Source: Auriscalpium vulgare (lineage: Eukaryota > Basidiomycota > Agaricomycetes > Russulales > Auriscalpiaceae). From it: a DNA stretch of 64,000 nucleotides. Shown here one piece after another: positions 1-10,005 of the stretch. The translations under genes were made by a program, and so were the position numbers. How positions within the stretch are numbered: position 1 is the stretch's first letter; the number at the start of each line of letters is the position of its first letter. The notes beneath the pieces are model-generated. The model was not told where the DNA came from. It saw only the letters and a list, made by a program, of their open reading frames with translations, and searched no databases. Location: positions 434,001 through 498,000 of the forward strand of contig JAHBBC010000006.1 in assembly GCA_019915015.1 (NCBI GenBank). The letters run 5' to 3'.

Positions 1-141
1 TCCATCGACGAGCTCGAATGTTTCCGGGCGGTCGACGTCCAGCGCTGTTGGCGCCTCCAGCTGGACCAAGACTGTCTCGTGCCGAACAGGAGTGAGGGTC
101 TTCTGCTCACCGTGAGCGAAGTTGTTGTCAACGGTCATCAT
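1..141 (-). CDS. 5' end of an unidentified gene, cut by the window edge
   Basis: Reading the minus strand from the ATG whose first base is 141 gives 47 open codons that run off the left edge, beginning MMTVDNNFAHGEQK and continuing with a moderately acidic, hydrophilic stretch (TVLVQLEAP near residue 24). Two consecutive Met codons (141 and 138) could each start it. I do not recognise a family. It is divergent from the DUF7704-like gene that starts at 525, so the two would share the 383-bp region between them. Support is only an open frame to the edge plus the divergent layout; it could be a chance open frame. Confidence 0.45.
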   Translation of the reverse strand, partial: MMTVDNNFAHGEQKTLTPVRHETVLVQLEAPTALDVDRPETFELVDG

Positions 142-524
142 GTTTCTTGTATTCGAATGGCTGAAAATGTAATATCGACACCTTTCACCTTCGTACTTTC
201 TCGAGTCTCGGCTGTCATCAACGACGTCATCGTCTCGTCACTTTTTGTACGGAAGCCCCCTTTTTCGCACGGATATGGGCCAAAACCAGATCGCCTTGCC
301 TAAAGAAAGAGGGTAGTACGTTCTAGTCTCCGTACGTAGCTGACTTTGACAGATGATAGTCGATTTGTCTTATAAAGTACTTTCAGTGACAGACTATGAA
401 CCGTTCCACGTTCAGCCCTGGTAAATCCCTCCTTCTACACTCCGTGGTAAGTCGGGGACAACCTCGACGCAGCACGACAGCGACAGAGTACGACACATTT
501 TCAAGCCAACTCTAGGACGCTCAC
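142..524. promoter_or_regulatory. Divergent intergenic region
   Basis: Non-coding 383 bp between the start of the left-edge gene and the start of the DUF7704-like gene. A 74-codon plus-strand frame at 79-303 overlaps it but has no family look and no splice context. No clear TATA box or repeat was seen; it presumably holds both promoters. Confidence 0.35.
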
Positions 525-1354
525 ATGTCGGACTTTCCTGCGCTCCCTGGCTTATACCAAGCTCTGTTCCTCTACATCGAGCCCGGTGAGTGAGTTTACG
601 ACGCGATCCAAGGGCATCCTTTCGCCGATGCAGTTAAAACTCAGCATCGACCATCCTCCTCTTCTTCATGATTTGGCTTGTTCCCGGAGCCGCCTGGTTT
701 CACCATGAGCTGATCCCCGACGGGACACCAGCGCCTGCTGCGCTTGACGACCGGACGACGATGGTCATCTGGCAACTCGGCAATTGTTCGTGCTATTTCT
801 CTGTCTTTCGCATGAGAAGTCGGGTTGACCCTGTTGCAGGCTGTCTCTTGTTTGCAATGCTCTCAAGTTTTGTTTTTCGGGCCGTGCGCGATGCACTGCC
901 TGAGAACCCGGCGGCCCAGGAGAGGATTCTCGGGGCCCACTTGTTCTGCATGACTATTGCAGATGTACGTTCAAGTTCTTGTTCGTCTCACTGGAGACCG
1001 AGTTAACTTCTTATGATTATTTAGGCAACTCAGTGGGTCTTATCCTCTTGGCTCGCATGCGGAACACCGTATTTGGTTGGCTAATCAATCTTCCTTCAGC
1101 ATCGGCGCGACACTCGCCGGTCTACCAGAATATGTCAGGTACACTCCCCAATCATGGAACGCAATGGCCCACGGAAACATCAGCTACGTTATCGTCCTCC
1201 TGTTGGTCCGGTGAGTATCAACTCGCGAGCAAGTTTGGCGTATATTCTCATCAGGCTTAAAGGACTGCATGGTTCTTGGGTATTGGCCGTCAACGGTACT
1301 ACTTCGGCCAACCGTCGCCGAAGAAGTCTGTCAAGATTTCCTAGACAGAGATGA
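525..1354 (+). CDS. DUF7704-like integral membrane protein
   Basis: A spliced gene of about five exons. Exon 1 (525-585) encodes MSDFPALPGLYQALFLYIEP, then an intron 586-644 (GTGAGT...CAG), exon 2 (645-785, with MIWLVPGAAWFHHELIP), an intron 786-839, exon 3 (840 on, with SSFVFRAVRDALPENP and ILGAHLFCMTIAD), and two exons carrying GATLAGLPEYV and VLLLVRLAYILIRLK, to a stop at 1352-1354. Hydrophobic segments predict about four membrane helices. The N-terminal PALPGLYQALFLYIEP and the later GAAWFHHELIP match my memory of the small membrane proteins annotated DUF7704 in Agaricomycetes; function unknown. The last exon junction is the least certain (non-pyrimidine-rich acceptor near 1228). It ends about 100 bp from the P450 stop, tail to tail. 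Confidence 0.65.
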
Positions 1355-1450
1355 CGGAAACGGTGAATCCGCTTCTCGGCGTTAGGTCATTATCCATGAG
1401 AATAGTCAAGGTTGTGAGCACAGAGATTGAGATACTTACAATACACGCAG

Positions 1451-3684
1451 CTACTGCCTCGTAACGACATTCACCCACAGCGGACCTTTGCGGGTTACAA
1501 AAAAGTCCTGTAGTGCATTCGCCCAGCCCTTGATGTCCCGTTGCTCGCTCTTGCGCACATCGAACTTCAGCAGCACCCAGCACGTCAGCATGCGCATCTC
1601 GAGCAATGCGAGGTTCTTTCCGGCGCAGTTGGCCGGCCCATATGCGAAGGGTATGAATGCGGCCGCATTGTGCTTGGGGAGTCCAAGCGTCTTCTCCTGA
1701 TCGGAGAGCCAGCGCTGCGGGAGGAAGAGATCGGGTTGGGAGAAGTTGCGAGGGTCGCGCTGAACGCTGTAGGTGTGGATGAAGACTTGTGTTTGGTCGG
1801 GGACGACACTTTGGGGCGATGAAATCAGAGATGCAATTCATATACCAGGCAGAATTGGTCGTACTGCTCTCCAAGTACTCTTGGCCCGGTTCCTGGAGGG
1901 ACCGAGCGCTGCGATCCGCTCGCAACAGGAGGATGTAGTCGCAAAGCCTCGTTACTGTTTTTGACCGGTAAGTCAACACAAGTCGTCGTCTGGACTGTAA
2001 GAACCACTCACATGCAGCTATTCAGCCATTCCATTCTGCTCAGCTTCGCTACGTCAAGTGGATCCTGGTTCCCAGGAAAGGTGGCATCGACCTCCGCCTT
2101 CAACCTCTCATACACCGCGGGGTTTTGTACAAGGTAGTAGAACAGTACGCTGAGGGTCGTCGACGTCGTGTCGGAGCCTGCAACGATGGCCAGGATGCCT
2201 TCTGTCGCCACATTAGAAGACTTCGCGCTGTCCGCGTCTTCGCCGCTCTGTTTGACAAAGACATTCATCCTCACACTCACATAATGTGCGAGTGCAATAC
2301 ACTACGCACTAGGTAGTAGAACAGGTCCTTCCGGTTCGGGCCCATCGCGAGCCTGCTCTTCACGCTTGTGGCGCCAAATTGGCGCATGCGCACAATATTG
2401 CGGCGTCCGGGGCCTGGCAAGCTTAACATGTACCTGATAGACCATGATGCATGAGAAAAAATAGCTGATGACCTTGTTCTCCGCGTGAGCCTGCCAATTC
2501 CTGATAAAGACTGGGCGACAGAACTCACTTTATACCAGATTCAAAAATATGCCAGACGCCTTTCTCATCGCCTCTATCGGCCATAAGCTCAAAGCCTCCG
2601 CCAAATCTGCAAGCGCGGCACGCTCAGTCCGAGCTCTGATCCAAGGTACAATGAAAGCCTACGCCATGTCGCCCATAAAGTCAGTCCTACGCCGAGCCAG
2701 TCAGTCCAAACCCCAGACGTCTGAGAGAGCTGGACCCACGCAAAGTAGCTGAACCATGCCGCGAGATCCGCTGTCGCGCACTTCCCTTGTGCCACAACGA
2801 TGTCGTCGAGGGCACTGACAAGCTGCTGCACGCGCTTTGCGAGAGGCACTTCGTACTCTTTCAGCGCGGCGCTTGTGAACGCGCGGTTCCACGCCCTCCG
2901 CTGGTGCGCGTGCTGCGCGGGATCACGCAGCGCGATGAGGAAGAGAGGCTTCGGGCGATGGTCCCACCCTGGAGGGTGCATGAGCGGTGCGGCGATCAAA
3001 TTCAAATGGGCGACACTACTTACATGGGCCCTTTGGCAACCCGTGAGGTCCGAGGACGTCAGGAATCGCGGAAACGTCCCTAATAGATAATTCGTTCGGG
3101 CCTGCATGTCATATCAGCGCCGGGCACCAAAGGAAGGGGTGCCCTGGCAACATACCGACGCGCACGACGTCGGACGCATAGCGATCGTGCAGGGACTTGT
3201 AGTACAGGTGCTGATAGCCCTGCGCGCACACATACGCGGACCACCACTTCGATACGCGCGCATGGGCAGGACCGGGGAATTTTGCCAGCGGGTGGAGCGG
3301 AGAGAGGCGGTAAGCGACAGTGTAGAGGAAGATGAGGGTGTTGTGTGATGCGAAAGCGAGCAAAATGCCTAGAGTGGTCGATGACAAGGTGCAGGATAAA
3401 GGTATGACTAGGAAGGCGGGCAGGACGACCAGTAAAAGGAAGACGGGGAGCGGTGCTTGGGGCTCGTAGCGCTTGAAGAGCATATACGCCGCCTGTGTAA
3501 CACGATTGAGCACGACGAAAAAGCCAGGGAAAAATGGATGACGCACGGAACTGGTGCACAGGACAAGTATAACATTATCCAGTGCCGTCATACTAGCCAG
3601 CGCACTCCTCACGCCCGCCACAGACAAGGGTGGCAAATTCGCGTGCATAGACATTCGCTTCTCGAATATCATGAACGCAAACAC
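1451..3684 (-). CDS. Cytochrome P450 monooxygenase (basidiomycete 'high-nitrogen-upregulated'-like type)
   Basis: A heme-thiolate oxidase, expected at the ER membrane and using NADPH-P450 reductase; substrate unknown. Nine exons join cleanly across eight short GT-AG introns. The N-terminus has several hydrophobic segments, then LHPLAKFPGPAHARVSKWW and PNELSIRDVSAIPDVLGPHG. The I-helix oxygen-binding motif is AGSDTTSTT, the ExxR motif is EALR in INEALRLHPPV, and the heme loop is FIPFAYGPANCAGKNLALLE with Cys as thiolate ligand. The usual Arg two residues before that Cys is Ala, as I recall for this fungal clade. The protein ends WVNVVTRQ at 1451. Start 3684 was chosen because it gives the full membrane anchor; Met codons a few residues in are alternatives. 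All conserved motifs are intact, so it looks functional. No biosynthetic-cluster neighbours are present. Confidence 0.9.
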
Positions 3685-3941
3685 CTTTATACGCCGTCAC
3701 GCCCCACCTAGAGCCAGAGCCGCCGCAAAGGGCGGTAGCGGGCGGAACGCGCGGATGATCGACGGAACTGTGGCTGCGTCACGGTTGCTCGCCGGTGATT
3801 CCGGTGGGCCGCAAGGGGAGCGCGGGGTAGGGGGAGGCATCCATGCCACCGCGTTCAGCGTGGGTCGGAGAATCATATGACAACACACCCGGCGGGTTAA
3901 AAGGCGAGAAAGCTGTCATGTCTGAAAGGGGGAAAGCAGGG

Positions 3942-3993
3942 CGAAATTGTATCTGCGCCGCAGCAGCGCAAGATTGTACCTGCGCCGCAGGAG
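3942..3993 (+). repeat. Two-copy short direct repeat in the P450 upstream region
   Basis: Two adjacent units of about 26 bp share TTGTAYCTGCGCCGCAG cores (3948-3963 and 3974-3990) with a few differences. It lies about 260 bp upstream of the P450 start. It may be a duplicated regulatory site or simple slippage. Confidence 0.5.
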
Positions 3994-4193
3994 CATGCGC
4001 AAACGCGGCTTCAACGAAACTCCCGGATCACGTACCGGTGGTCGGGGGGTCTGCACCTGCGATGGAAGTGGGTCGATCCGACTTCTAGATAACGATTCCA
4101 GAGAACACGGGCCACGGTGCAGTGTGCGTACACCAGCTGAATTCTTCCTACCTCCAACCCGACTCGCAGGCAAAGGATGAGGAAGAGTAAACG

Positions 4194-4325
4194 AGGATGA
4201 CTGCAGGGGGCTATAAGCGGGAATGAAGAAGAAAGTAGCACTTTCTCACTGCAGGACATAAGAAGCCGACATATTACTCCGAGCGTCGCCGAAGTCTACG
4301 TGTGTCCTTGTTTGTAACTTGACCC
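4194..4325 (+). repeat. Segment alpha, copy 1 (downstream flank of ABCE1)
   Basis: GAGGATGACTGCAG, then a GCGGGAATGAAGA block, CTTTCTCAC...GGACATAAG, GCCGACATAT and a GTGTGTCCTTG/GTGTGTTCTTC block occur in the same order here and at 7318-7480. This copy lies between the 3' end of ABCE1 (4461) and the P450 promoter. See the finding on the ABCE1 ghost duplication. Confidence 0.75.
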
Positions 4326-4460
4326 TTCGACAGATGCAGATATCTCCTGCTCCTCGATGCGAAGGCCACTGTCCAATCGACACCGTCGCTGGCTATACGT
4401 CCCACTTTCAGCCTACACAACAGCCCTCTATAGGAAGGTCGTGTTACACTGGGTACTTTT

Positions 4461-6716
4461 CTAATCTTCCAGGAAGAAGTATTTGCCAGACTCTGCGCCA
4501 CGCGGATCAGCACCTGCGGGATGGGAGACAGAGGGTGGCACACACTCTTTTGCTCCTTGTCCTTCACGCTGTTCATCTTGTTAACGCGCGGGCGGAAGTT
4601 TGTGGGGTCGCGACGGAACGTAATTTCTAGGGAGGCAAGGAACCTGTTCATGCCGGTCAGCCGGGATTGCGGCCTGTCGTACCCATGCGGGAGACACGGT
4701 CAACGAAATCATGTCAATTCAAAATGTGAACGGGACGCACGGTGTGGCTGTCGCTTCGACTGCCGGTGTTCCCTCAAAGACGACGACACGGTCGGCGAGG
4801 TAGGTTGCCATGATGAAATCGTGCTCGATGATGAACGCGGTCTTTTTGGCTTGCAGAATGAAGCGCTTGATGACCTTGGCTGTGATGATACGCTGCTCAG
4901 AGTCCAAAAATCTTTGTGAAAAGATGAGAAGGATCTAACTATAACCATCTGTCGAGGCGGACTCACGAGCTCGGCTCATCAATCAGGTAGACCGCGACAT
5001 TCGGCTTGCCCAGAGCGAGAACAATAGCCACACGTTGCAGCTCACCACCTGAGAGCGTCTTCACGTCCTGATCGATGATGTTATCCAGGTCCATCGGTTT
5101 GACGACGTCAGACTGAAACTGAGGGTGCATGAACGACTGCTTGATCATCATGAGCAGCAGCATGCGGACAGTGCCCGGGCATTCCGGTGAGATCGTCTGT
5201 GGCTTGTGCGACACCGCAAAGCTTTGCACATCCGCCTTGTTGTCCGGCGGCTCTCCTGCGAGCAGGGACACGAACGTCGTCTTTCCCGTCCCGTTCTCGC
5301 CAAGCATGACAATAATTTCTGAGTTCGTGAAGGAACCCCCCTGCACATTTAGCTTGAAGCCGCCGAGTGTCTTGGTCATTGAAGGGTAGGAGTAATGCCG
5401 CGTCTTTTCGATGATGAGCTCTCCCGCGGTCTCGACCATATTGAAGGAGAGCGACTGATCGCGGAAGCGCAGATTTTCCGTTGGGATGAAGCCGTCAAGG
5501 AAAATATTGATGCCTATGGTTGAGACGTCAACAGGTGCCCCAACGAGGGCGGGATAGGGAGGACAACGAACCTTCGCGCACAGAGTATGGCATGGTCACA
5601 ACGCCGTACATAGATGGCTTGCCGTACAGGCAGCAAATGAAGTCGGACAGGTAATCGAGCGTTGCCAGATCGTGCTCGACAGCAATTACGTAGTTGTCCG
5701 CCGTGCGCAGCTGGAGGATAACCTGGGCAGCCTTTAATCGTTGCTTGACGTCGAGATAACTCGACGGCTCATCGAACAAGTACACGTGTGCACGTTGGAT
5801 ACACGTCATGGCAATGGCGAAGCGCTGCAGCTCTCCGCCGGAGAGCTGGGAGACCTCACGGCTGAGAACATGGTTGAGCTCGAGGTCGTCGAGTAGCTGC
5901 TGCTTGTTGTCAAGCTCCTGCTTCGAGTCCAGCATTTGCTCAACGCTCATGGTACCCTTGATCGCACGTGGGATGTGGTCGACATATTGCGGCTTGATCA
6001 GCGCCTTCAGGTTATCCTCAAGTACCTTTGTGAAATAGTTCTGCAGTTCAGACCCACGGAAGTACTTGAGGATCTCCTGCCAGTCTGGTGGATCCTGACC
6101 AAAATATCCGCTGGTGAGAACGGGCCGGACGGCGGAGGAGGAGGCGTACGTCATATCGTCCGAGATTCGGCTTGGTTTGGCCTGCTAGGATCTTAAGAGC
6201 GGTGCTCTTTCCAATACCGTTCGTGCCGACGAGTCCGAGTACCTTCCCCGGTCGTGGTGTCGGGAGGCGGTGGAGCTTGAAGGAATTGGCGGTGTAACGA
6301 TGTGTGACTTTAGATTCAAGATTTGTGGGGAGGTTGATAATGTCGATGGCTTCGAAAGGGCATCTGAGTAGCACAAAGATCATAAGCCACACAAAGAGCA
6401 ATGGTATGAGGGGGCGCACTTCTTGACGCAGATACCGCAACCTATGCAAAGGAACTCCGAAATGACGGCGATCTTGTCGCTTGGCTTGACCTCGATACAC
6501 AGTTTGCCTGCATCCCTTTGATCAGGATCGCAGACTGTTGTTCCACACGACGTGCGACGCACCCATTTTCACGACTGGACAGGACTGCGAACTCCGTCAG
6601 TGAGCTCGGAGGTACCTAACCAAGTGCACGCGCACCTTTTGACACTCGAGGGCGCATCGCTTGGGCTTGCATCGGTTTGCATCGACGATGGCGATACGTG
6701 TGATCTTGTCGACCAT
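4461..6716 (-). CDS. RLI1: ABCE1/Rli1 ribosome-recycling ATPase
   Basis: An essential cytosolic iron-sulfur ABC ATPase that splits post-termination ribosomes and aids initiation and ribosome export. The first exon starts [20 protein letters not shown]. The N-terminal ferredoxin-like part has both 4Fe-4S motifs: C-x4-C-x3-C-x3-CP ([12 protein letters not shown] then SCPVVKMG) and [16 protein letters not shown]1 has Walker [10 protein letters not shown], signature LSGGELQR and Walker [16 protein letters not shown]2 has GENGTGKTT, a second LSGGELQR and VYLIDEPSS followed after an intron by FLDSEQR. The C-terminus has [18 protein letters not shown] and ends KYFFLED. Several short introns (for example inside ATG-G/GC-AAA near 6550) restore frame perfectly, so it looks functional. 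Its upstream and downstream flanks both recur around 7.3-8.1 kb with no gene between them. Confidence 0.95.
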
Positions 6717-6827
6717 CGTGGAGGAGCGAGGTTGAGGACAGGTCGAGTGGGGATTGTTGTTGTTTAATTGACTCTTAAATCGACGCACCGGCCCCGTGCG
6801 CATCATCTGCCTGAGTCCTGTCACCCT

Positions 6828-7304
6828 GATTGGCGCCAAATCGCTCTTCAGCGATGGCGCAAAGTAAAGTGGTTCATGTTGCGGCAAGTCCCCATACAAA
6901 TAGGCATGCGCATACGTGCAACGGAGGTCTGATAGTATCGATAAGCTGGTCGCTGGAGAAGAAACGCCTGCTCATCAAAGCAGCGAGACTGACCGTTAGG
7001 CGAGGATCACGGTGGTAGCCATCTTGCCGTACGACCCGGCCAGAATCGCAGGTCCACTATCGTCGGACAAGTCGAATAGAGGGAAGTAGTGGTCTGCTGG
7101 CTGAAGCCCAAGTCGTGAGAACTTTGCCTCGTCATTAAATTTCCAACTCAGTCTCTAGGCGAGACACATTCGCGCAGAAAAAAAGTCTCGGCCACATGGG
7201 TTAGTTCCAAATAACAATCCCCACCTACAGAGTAAGTAACACAAATCGGAGCTTAGCCTAGCTATCCGTGAAGACTACTAGTACAAATTCGCGGAATGAC
7301 CCCA
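6828..7304 (+). repeat. Duplicated segment beta-gamma, copy 1 (ABCE1 upstream plus ICMT 3' stub)
   Basis: The beta part (about 6828-7110) shares GGCGCAAAGTA...GTTCATGTTGCGGC, GTGCAACGGAGG, GCAGCGAGACTGA and TCCACTATCGTCGGAC with 7556-7850. The gamma part (about 7138-7304) shares AATTTCCAAC, CAAATAACAATCCCCACC and GGAATGACCCC with the 3' ends of the ICMT genes at 8.1 and 10.0 kb. Gamma stops about 20 bp into what would be the ICMT coding 3' end, so it is a truncated stub with no gene attached. Confidence 0.75.
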
Positions 7305-7317
7305 ACGCCAACAAACT

Positions 7318-7480
7318 AGGATGACTGCAGCCTGGGGTCCTATACTTAAGCGGGAATGAAGAGGAAAGACATAATACTTTCTCACAGGACATAAGGGGGC
7401 CGACATATCGCCACGGCGCCGAATTCTACGCCGCCGAGTCCATCGTGTGTTCTTCCGGCGTTCTTGATTGACGTCAAAAC
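7318..7480 (+). repeat. Segment alpha, copy 2
   Basis: A diverged copy of 4194-4325, starting AGGATGACTGCAG immediately after the gamma stub. In copy 1 this segment flanks the 3' end of ABCE1; here it is followed only about 80 bp later by the copy of the ABCE1 upstream region, with no ABCE1 gene in between. Confidence 0.75.
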
Positions 7481-7555
7481 TCTCGTGGCTCGAACAAGAG
7501 GACATGTGGAGGAGTACCTGCCAGCGCGGCTAGTGGGAGGTTAATAACACACCGA

Positions 7556-8108
7556 TCCCTTCGCCCTATCGCTCACGAGCGAAGGCGCAAAGTACAGTAG
7601 TTCATGTTGCGGCGCACAGTCCCCGCACAAATAGCATGCCCGTGCGTGCAACGGAGGCCGACATCCGCTGATAGAGAGGGAAACGTCCGCTCATCGGACT
7701 CGGAGCAGCGAGACTGAGACCGTTTGGCAAGCGATCGTTGCAGCCATCTTTCCAGACGACCCACTGGCCCGAATCGCGGATCCACTATCGTCGGACGAGT
7801 CAAATACTAAGAAGTAGTGCTGGTGTACATTGGCTGAAGGCAGTACTAGTGAAGCCCAGCTGCAAAGTCGCGGTCACGACGCACATTTGCTTTGAAGGTC
7901 CGGGCACAATAAATATTTGCCCGTGACACGCCCCTGGAGGCGCGTTTGGAGTTCAATTATTGAAAACGCGAATTTCCAACCCTAGGAAACGAAGTTGAGG
8001 CACATTGCAGAGAAATTTTGGTTGCATGTCTTGGTTCCAAATAACAATCCCCACCGAGAGAGTAACACAACTTGGAGCGAAGCTAGCGCTAGCACTAAGT
8101 AGTCCACA
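7556..8108 (+). repeat. Duplicated segment beta-gamma, copy 2
   Basis: Matches 6828-7304 in order but carries extra sequence at about 7860-7965. Its right end is the 3' UTR of the intact ICMT gene at 8109. No gene of its own is supported here; small plus-strand frames such as 7738-7926 are not conserved in copy 1. Confidence 0.7.
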
Positions 8109-8843
8109 CTAGTAGATCCTCGGAATGACCCTGTATGGCACCCTCGCTGCCCACGCATCCCACTCCTGCTTGAACTGGTCTCTCAGCATCGCGTCCTCCG
8201 TCGGCACACGCGCCAGCATACTCGCGAGAACATATATATTCATCGCGGTCCACAGCGCGGCGTACCACCAACCCACCGACGTGTCGAGCAGGCCTACCGC
8301 GCGAAACCATGAGCCGGGCCCGAAGTGCAGCACCAGCATGCCGACTATCCCAAACAAGGCGGCGGCATAGCTTGGATGGCGCACGTACGCGTACGGGCCG
8401 CGCGTGACGAGCTTGTGGTCCGCGCGCAGCGTGATCTCGAACGTGAAGAGCGGGCCGAGCGCGCGGTAGCACTGGAGGCGCAACACGCCACTTGCGAGCG
8501 TGCAGATGCACGCGAGCAGGTAGAGCGGCGGGAGCGGGGCTGCGAGTGGTGTAGGTGGGGCAGGGGATGTGATGATGGACGCAATGTCGAAGAGGAGGCT
8601 CCCAATAACAGTGGTCTGATAAAATGCGGGACGGTGTGTGAGCATCCTTGCGCATCCCCGCGGCTCGGAACGACTGACCTTCCACATGAGCGCATATATA
8701 GGGACCCCAAACTTGCCAAAGATCTTTTCCATGCCCTTCTTTCTTTGGACTTCGCCTCTGGCCGGCGGGGGAGTCGGCTGCGTTAAGGATATCCAGGTGC
8801 CCACGGCACCGGAGAGGAGAAAGGGGATTTTGAAGAGTGACAT
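8109..8843 (-). CDS. Isoprenylcysteine carboxyl methyltransferase-like membrane protein, copy A
   Basis: An ICMT/Ste14-like methyltransferase. Known family members methylate the prenylated C-terminal Cys of CaaX proteins at the ER using S-adenosylmethionine; the substrate here is unknown. It starts MSLFKIPFLLSGAVGTW (hydrophobic helix). The conserved C-terminal core is RALGPLFTFEITLR, KLVTRGPYAYVRHPSYAA (the RHPxY signature), a hydrophobic pair, and EWDAWAARVPYRVIP before the stop at 8109. One intron (8616-8678) is a multiple of three with no stop, so the unspliced frame is also open. It is about 45-60% identical by eye to copies B, C and D. A TATA box lies at 8896-8901. Intact. Confidence 0.85.
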   Translation of the reverse strand: MSLFKIPFLLSGAVGTWISLTQPTPPPARGEVQRKKGMEKIFGKFGVPIYALMWKVSRSEPRGCARMLTHRPAFYQTTVIGSLLFDIASIITSPAPPTPLAAPLPPLYLLACICTLASGVLRLQCYRALGPLFTFEITLRADHKLVTRGPYAYVRHPSYAAALFGIVGMLVLHFGPGSWFRAVGLLDTSVGWWYAALWTAMNIYVLASMLARVPTEDAMLRDQFKQEWDAWAARVPYRVIPRIY

Positions 8844-8895
8844 GGCGATTGGGGTGCGCAGAATCTGGCTATGTGTTGACCAGGAAAGCCCGGCA

Positions 8896-8901
8896 TTTAT
8901 A
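8896..8901 (-). promoter_or_regulatory. TATA box of ICMT copy A
   Basis: TATAAA on the minus strand, 53 bp upstream of the ATG, within a block GTTGACCAGGA...CGGCATTTATACA shared with copies B and C at the same distance. Confidence 0.65.
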
Positions 8902-10005
8902 CAACAGGACAGGAACGAACGACAGAATTACCTCCGGGATATGGCAAGCGTTATCATTGTCAGCTCGGAGGCCACGACGCCGATCGCGAGTGCACATGTA
9001 CTTACAGGGTTGTGACTCGGATATTCATTCCTCCTTCAAGTTGAGAGGATGTGCCGAGAAAAGACAGCGCGCTCAAGCAGATCGAGCGTACGGTTAGCCT
9101 GCGATGCGCGGCGTGCACGCTGGCAAGAGAAAACAAGTAAGACAGGAGTACGCACCATGTGTATTTTCATCGTTAGAAGCTAGGCCCGGTAGTTTCGGAG
9201 CTCTCTCGAGTCTCGGACGTGGTCCAGCGTCCAAGAGTCATGTGACTAGTCCGGTTCTTCTTCGTTGTCTACGATTGGTCTACGAGATAAAGGACAAGTC
9301 AGTAGATAAGAGTAGAGTGAGAGAGAGATAAGAGAAAAGCGGTAGCTGAGAGGCCACCTAGCGGCGGCTATGAATTAGAGAATAAGCCTGGATAAGCTCG
9401 GGTAGTTGAAGTTCAGGGACGGTCCCGCCACTTTGCATGGACATGGGCAAGATTAGACGTGGGGTGCGGGGCAACGTGATGGAATTGCGGTCCCGCCGCC
9501 CGGAGAACCGTCGGCGGGCCGCTGACCCTTGATGGACAGGCTTCAGGCCAACTCCTGGGCCTGAGGAACAAAACGGCGCGAAGAACATAGAGAGGTGGAG
9601 GGCAAAAATAAATAGGACTCTGCGAGCGGGGCGTAAGAGACGACGACGTCCGAGTCGTCCTGCCGCCGCCGCCCGGAGGCGGCGGGCCGGCCGGCCTGCC
9701 GGAGCGCGTGTCGACGACTTGTGCGCCGATAGTGGACCTGCGATTTAGCTGTGTCGTACGGCAACATGGTAGTCGGCAAGGCAGTACTGGTTGAGCTGAA
9801 GTATCTTATCGGACCTATCCTATCCTGCTCTGTGGGCTTGCAGTACTAGTGGGCAATATATTTGTTCATTTCTTTATTGACCCGAATTTACAACCCTGGG
9901 AAACGAAGTTGAGGCCGCCGCAGAGACTGATTTATGAATAAAAGTACCCACTAAGAGAGTAACATAGCTTAAACCGAAGCTAGCGCTAGCATGGAGTCTT
10001 GCTTA
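8902..10005. other. Intergenic region between ICMT copies A and B
   Basis: The left part (about 8900-9270) resembles the region upstream of copy B (10802-11215): ACACTGGCAAAGAGAAAA...AAGTAAGAC...GGAGT and CATGTGAC blocks in order. About 9280-9345 is purine-rich with GATAAG repeats. About 9475-9700 is very GC-rich with CGGCGGGCC palindromes. A fragment inverted relative to beta lies at 9715-9780, and the copy B 3' UTR (gamma-like) at about 9885-10005. No gene is supported. Confidence 0.5.
9715..9780 (-). repeat. Inverted fragment of segment beta
   Basis: Reads as the reverse complement of about 7010-7070: CGATAGTGGACCTGCGATT then GTCGTACGGCAACATGGTAG correspond to the inverse of the GCCATCTTGCCGTACGAC...CGCAGGTCCACTATCG block in beta copy 1. 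It lies just downstream of ICMT copy B, so the rearrangement included an inversion. Confidence 0.7.

Larger units (their letters stand above)
3685..4460. other. Intergenic region between P450 start and ABCE1 end
   Basis: Holds the P450 promoter side, a short direct repeat (3942-3993) and a 132-bp segment (4194-4325) that recurs at 7318-7480. No coding sequence that I can support; the open frames here lack family features and codon bias. Confidence 0.4.

Noticed and set aside
1451..6716. Idea that the P450 belongs to a biosynthetic gene cluster
   Set aside because: Neighbours are ABCE1 and a DUF7704-like gene; no synthase, terpene cyclase or pathway regulator is present.
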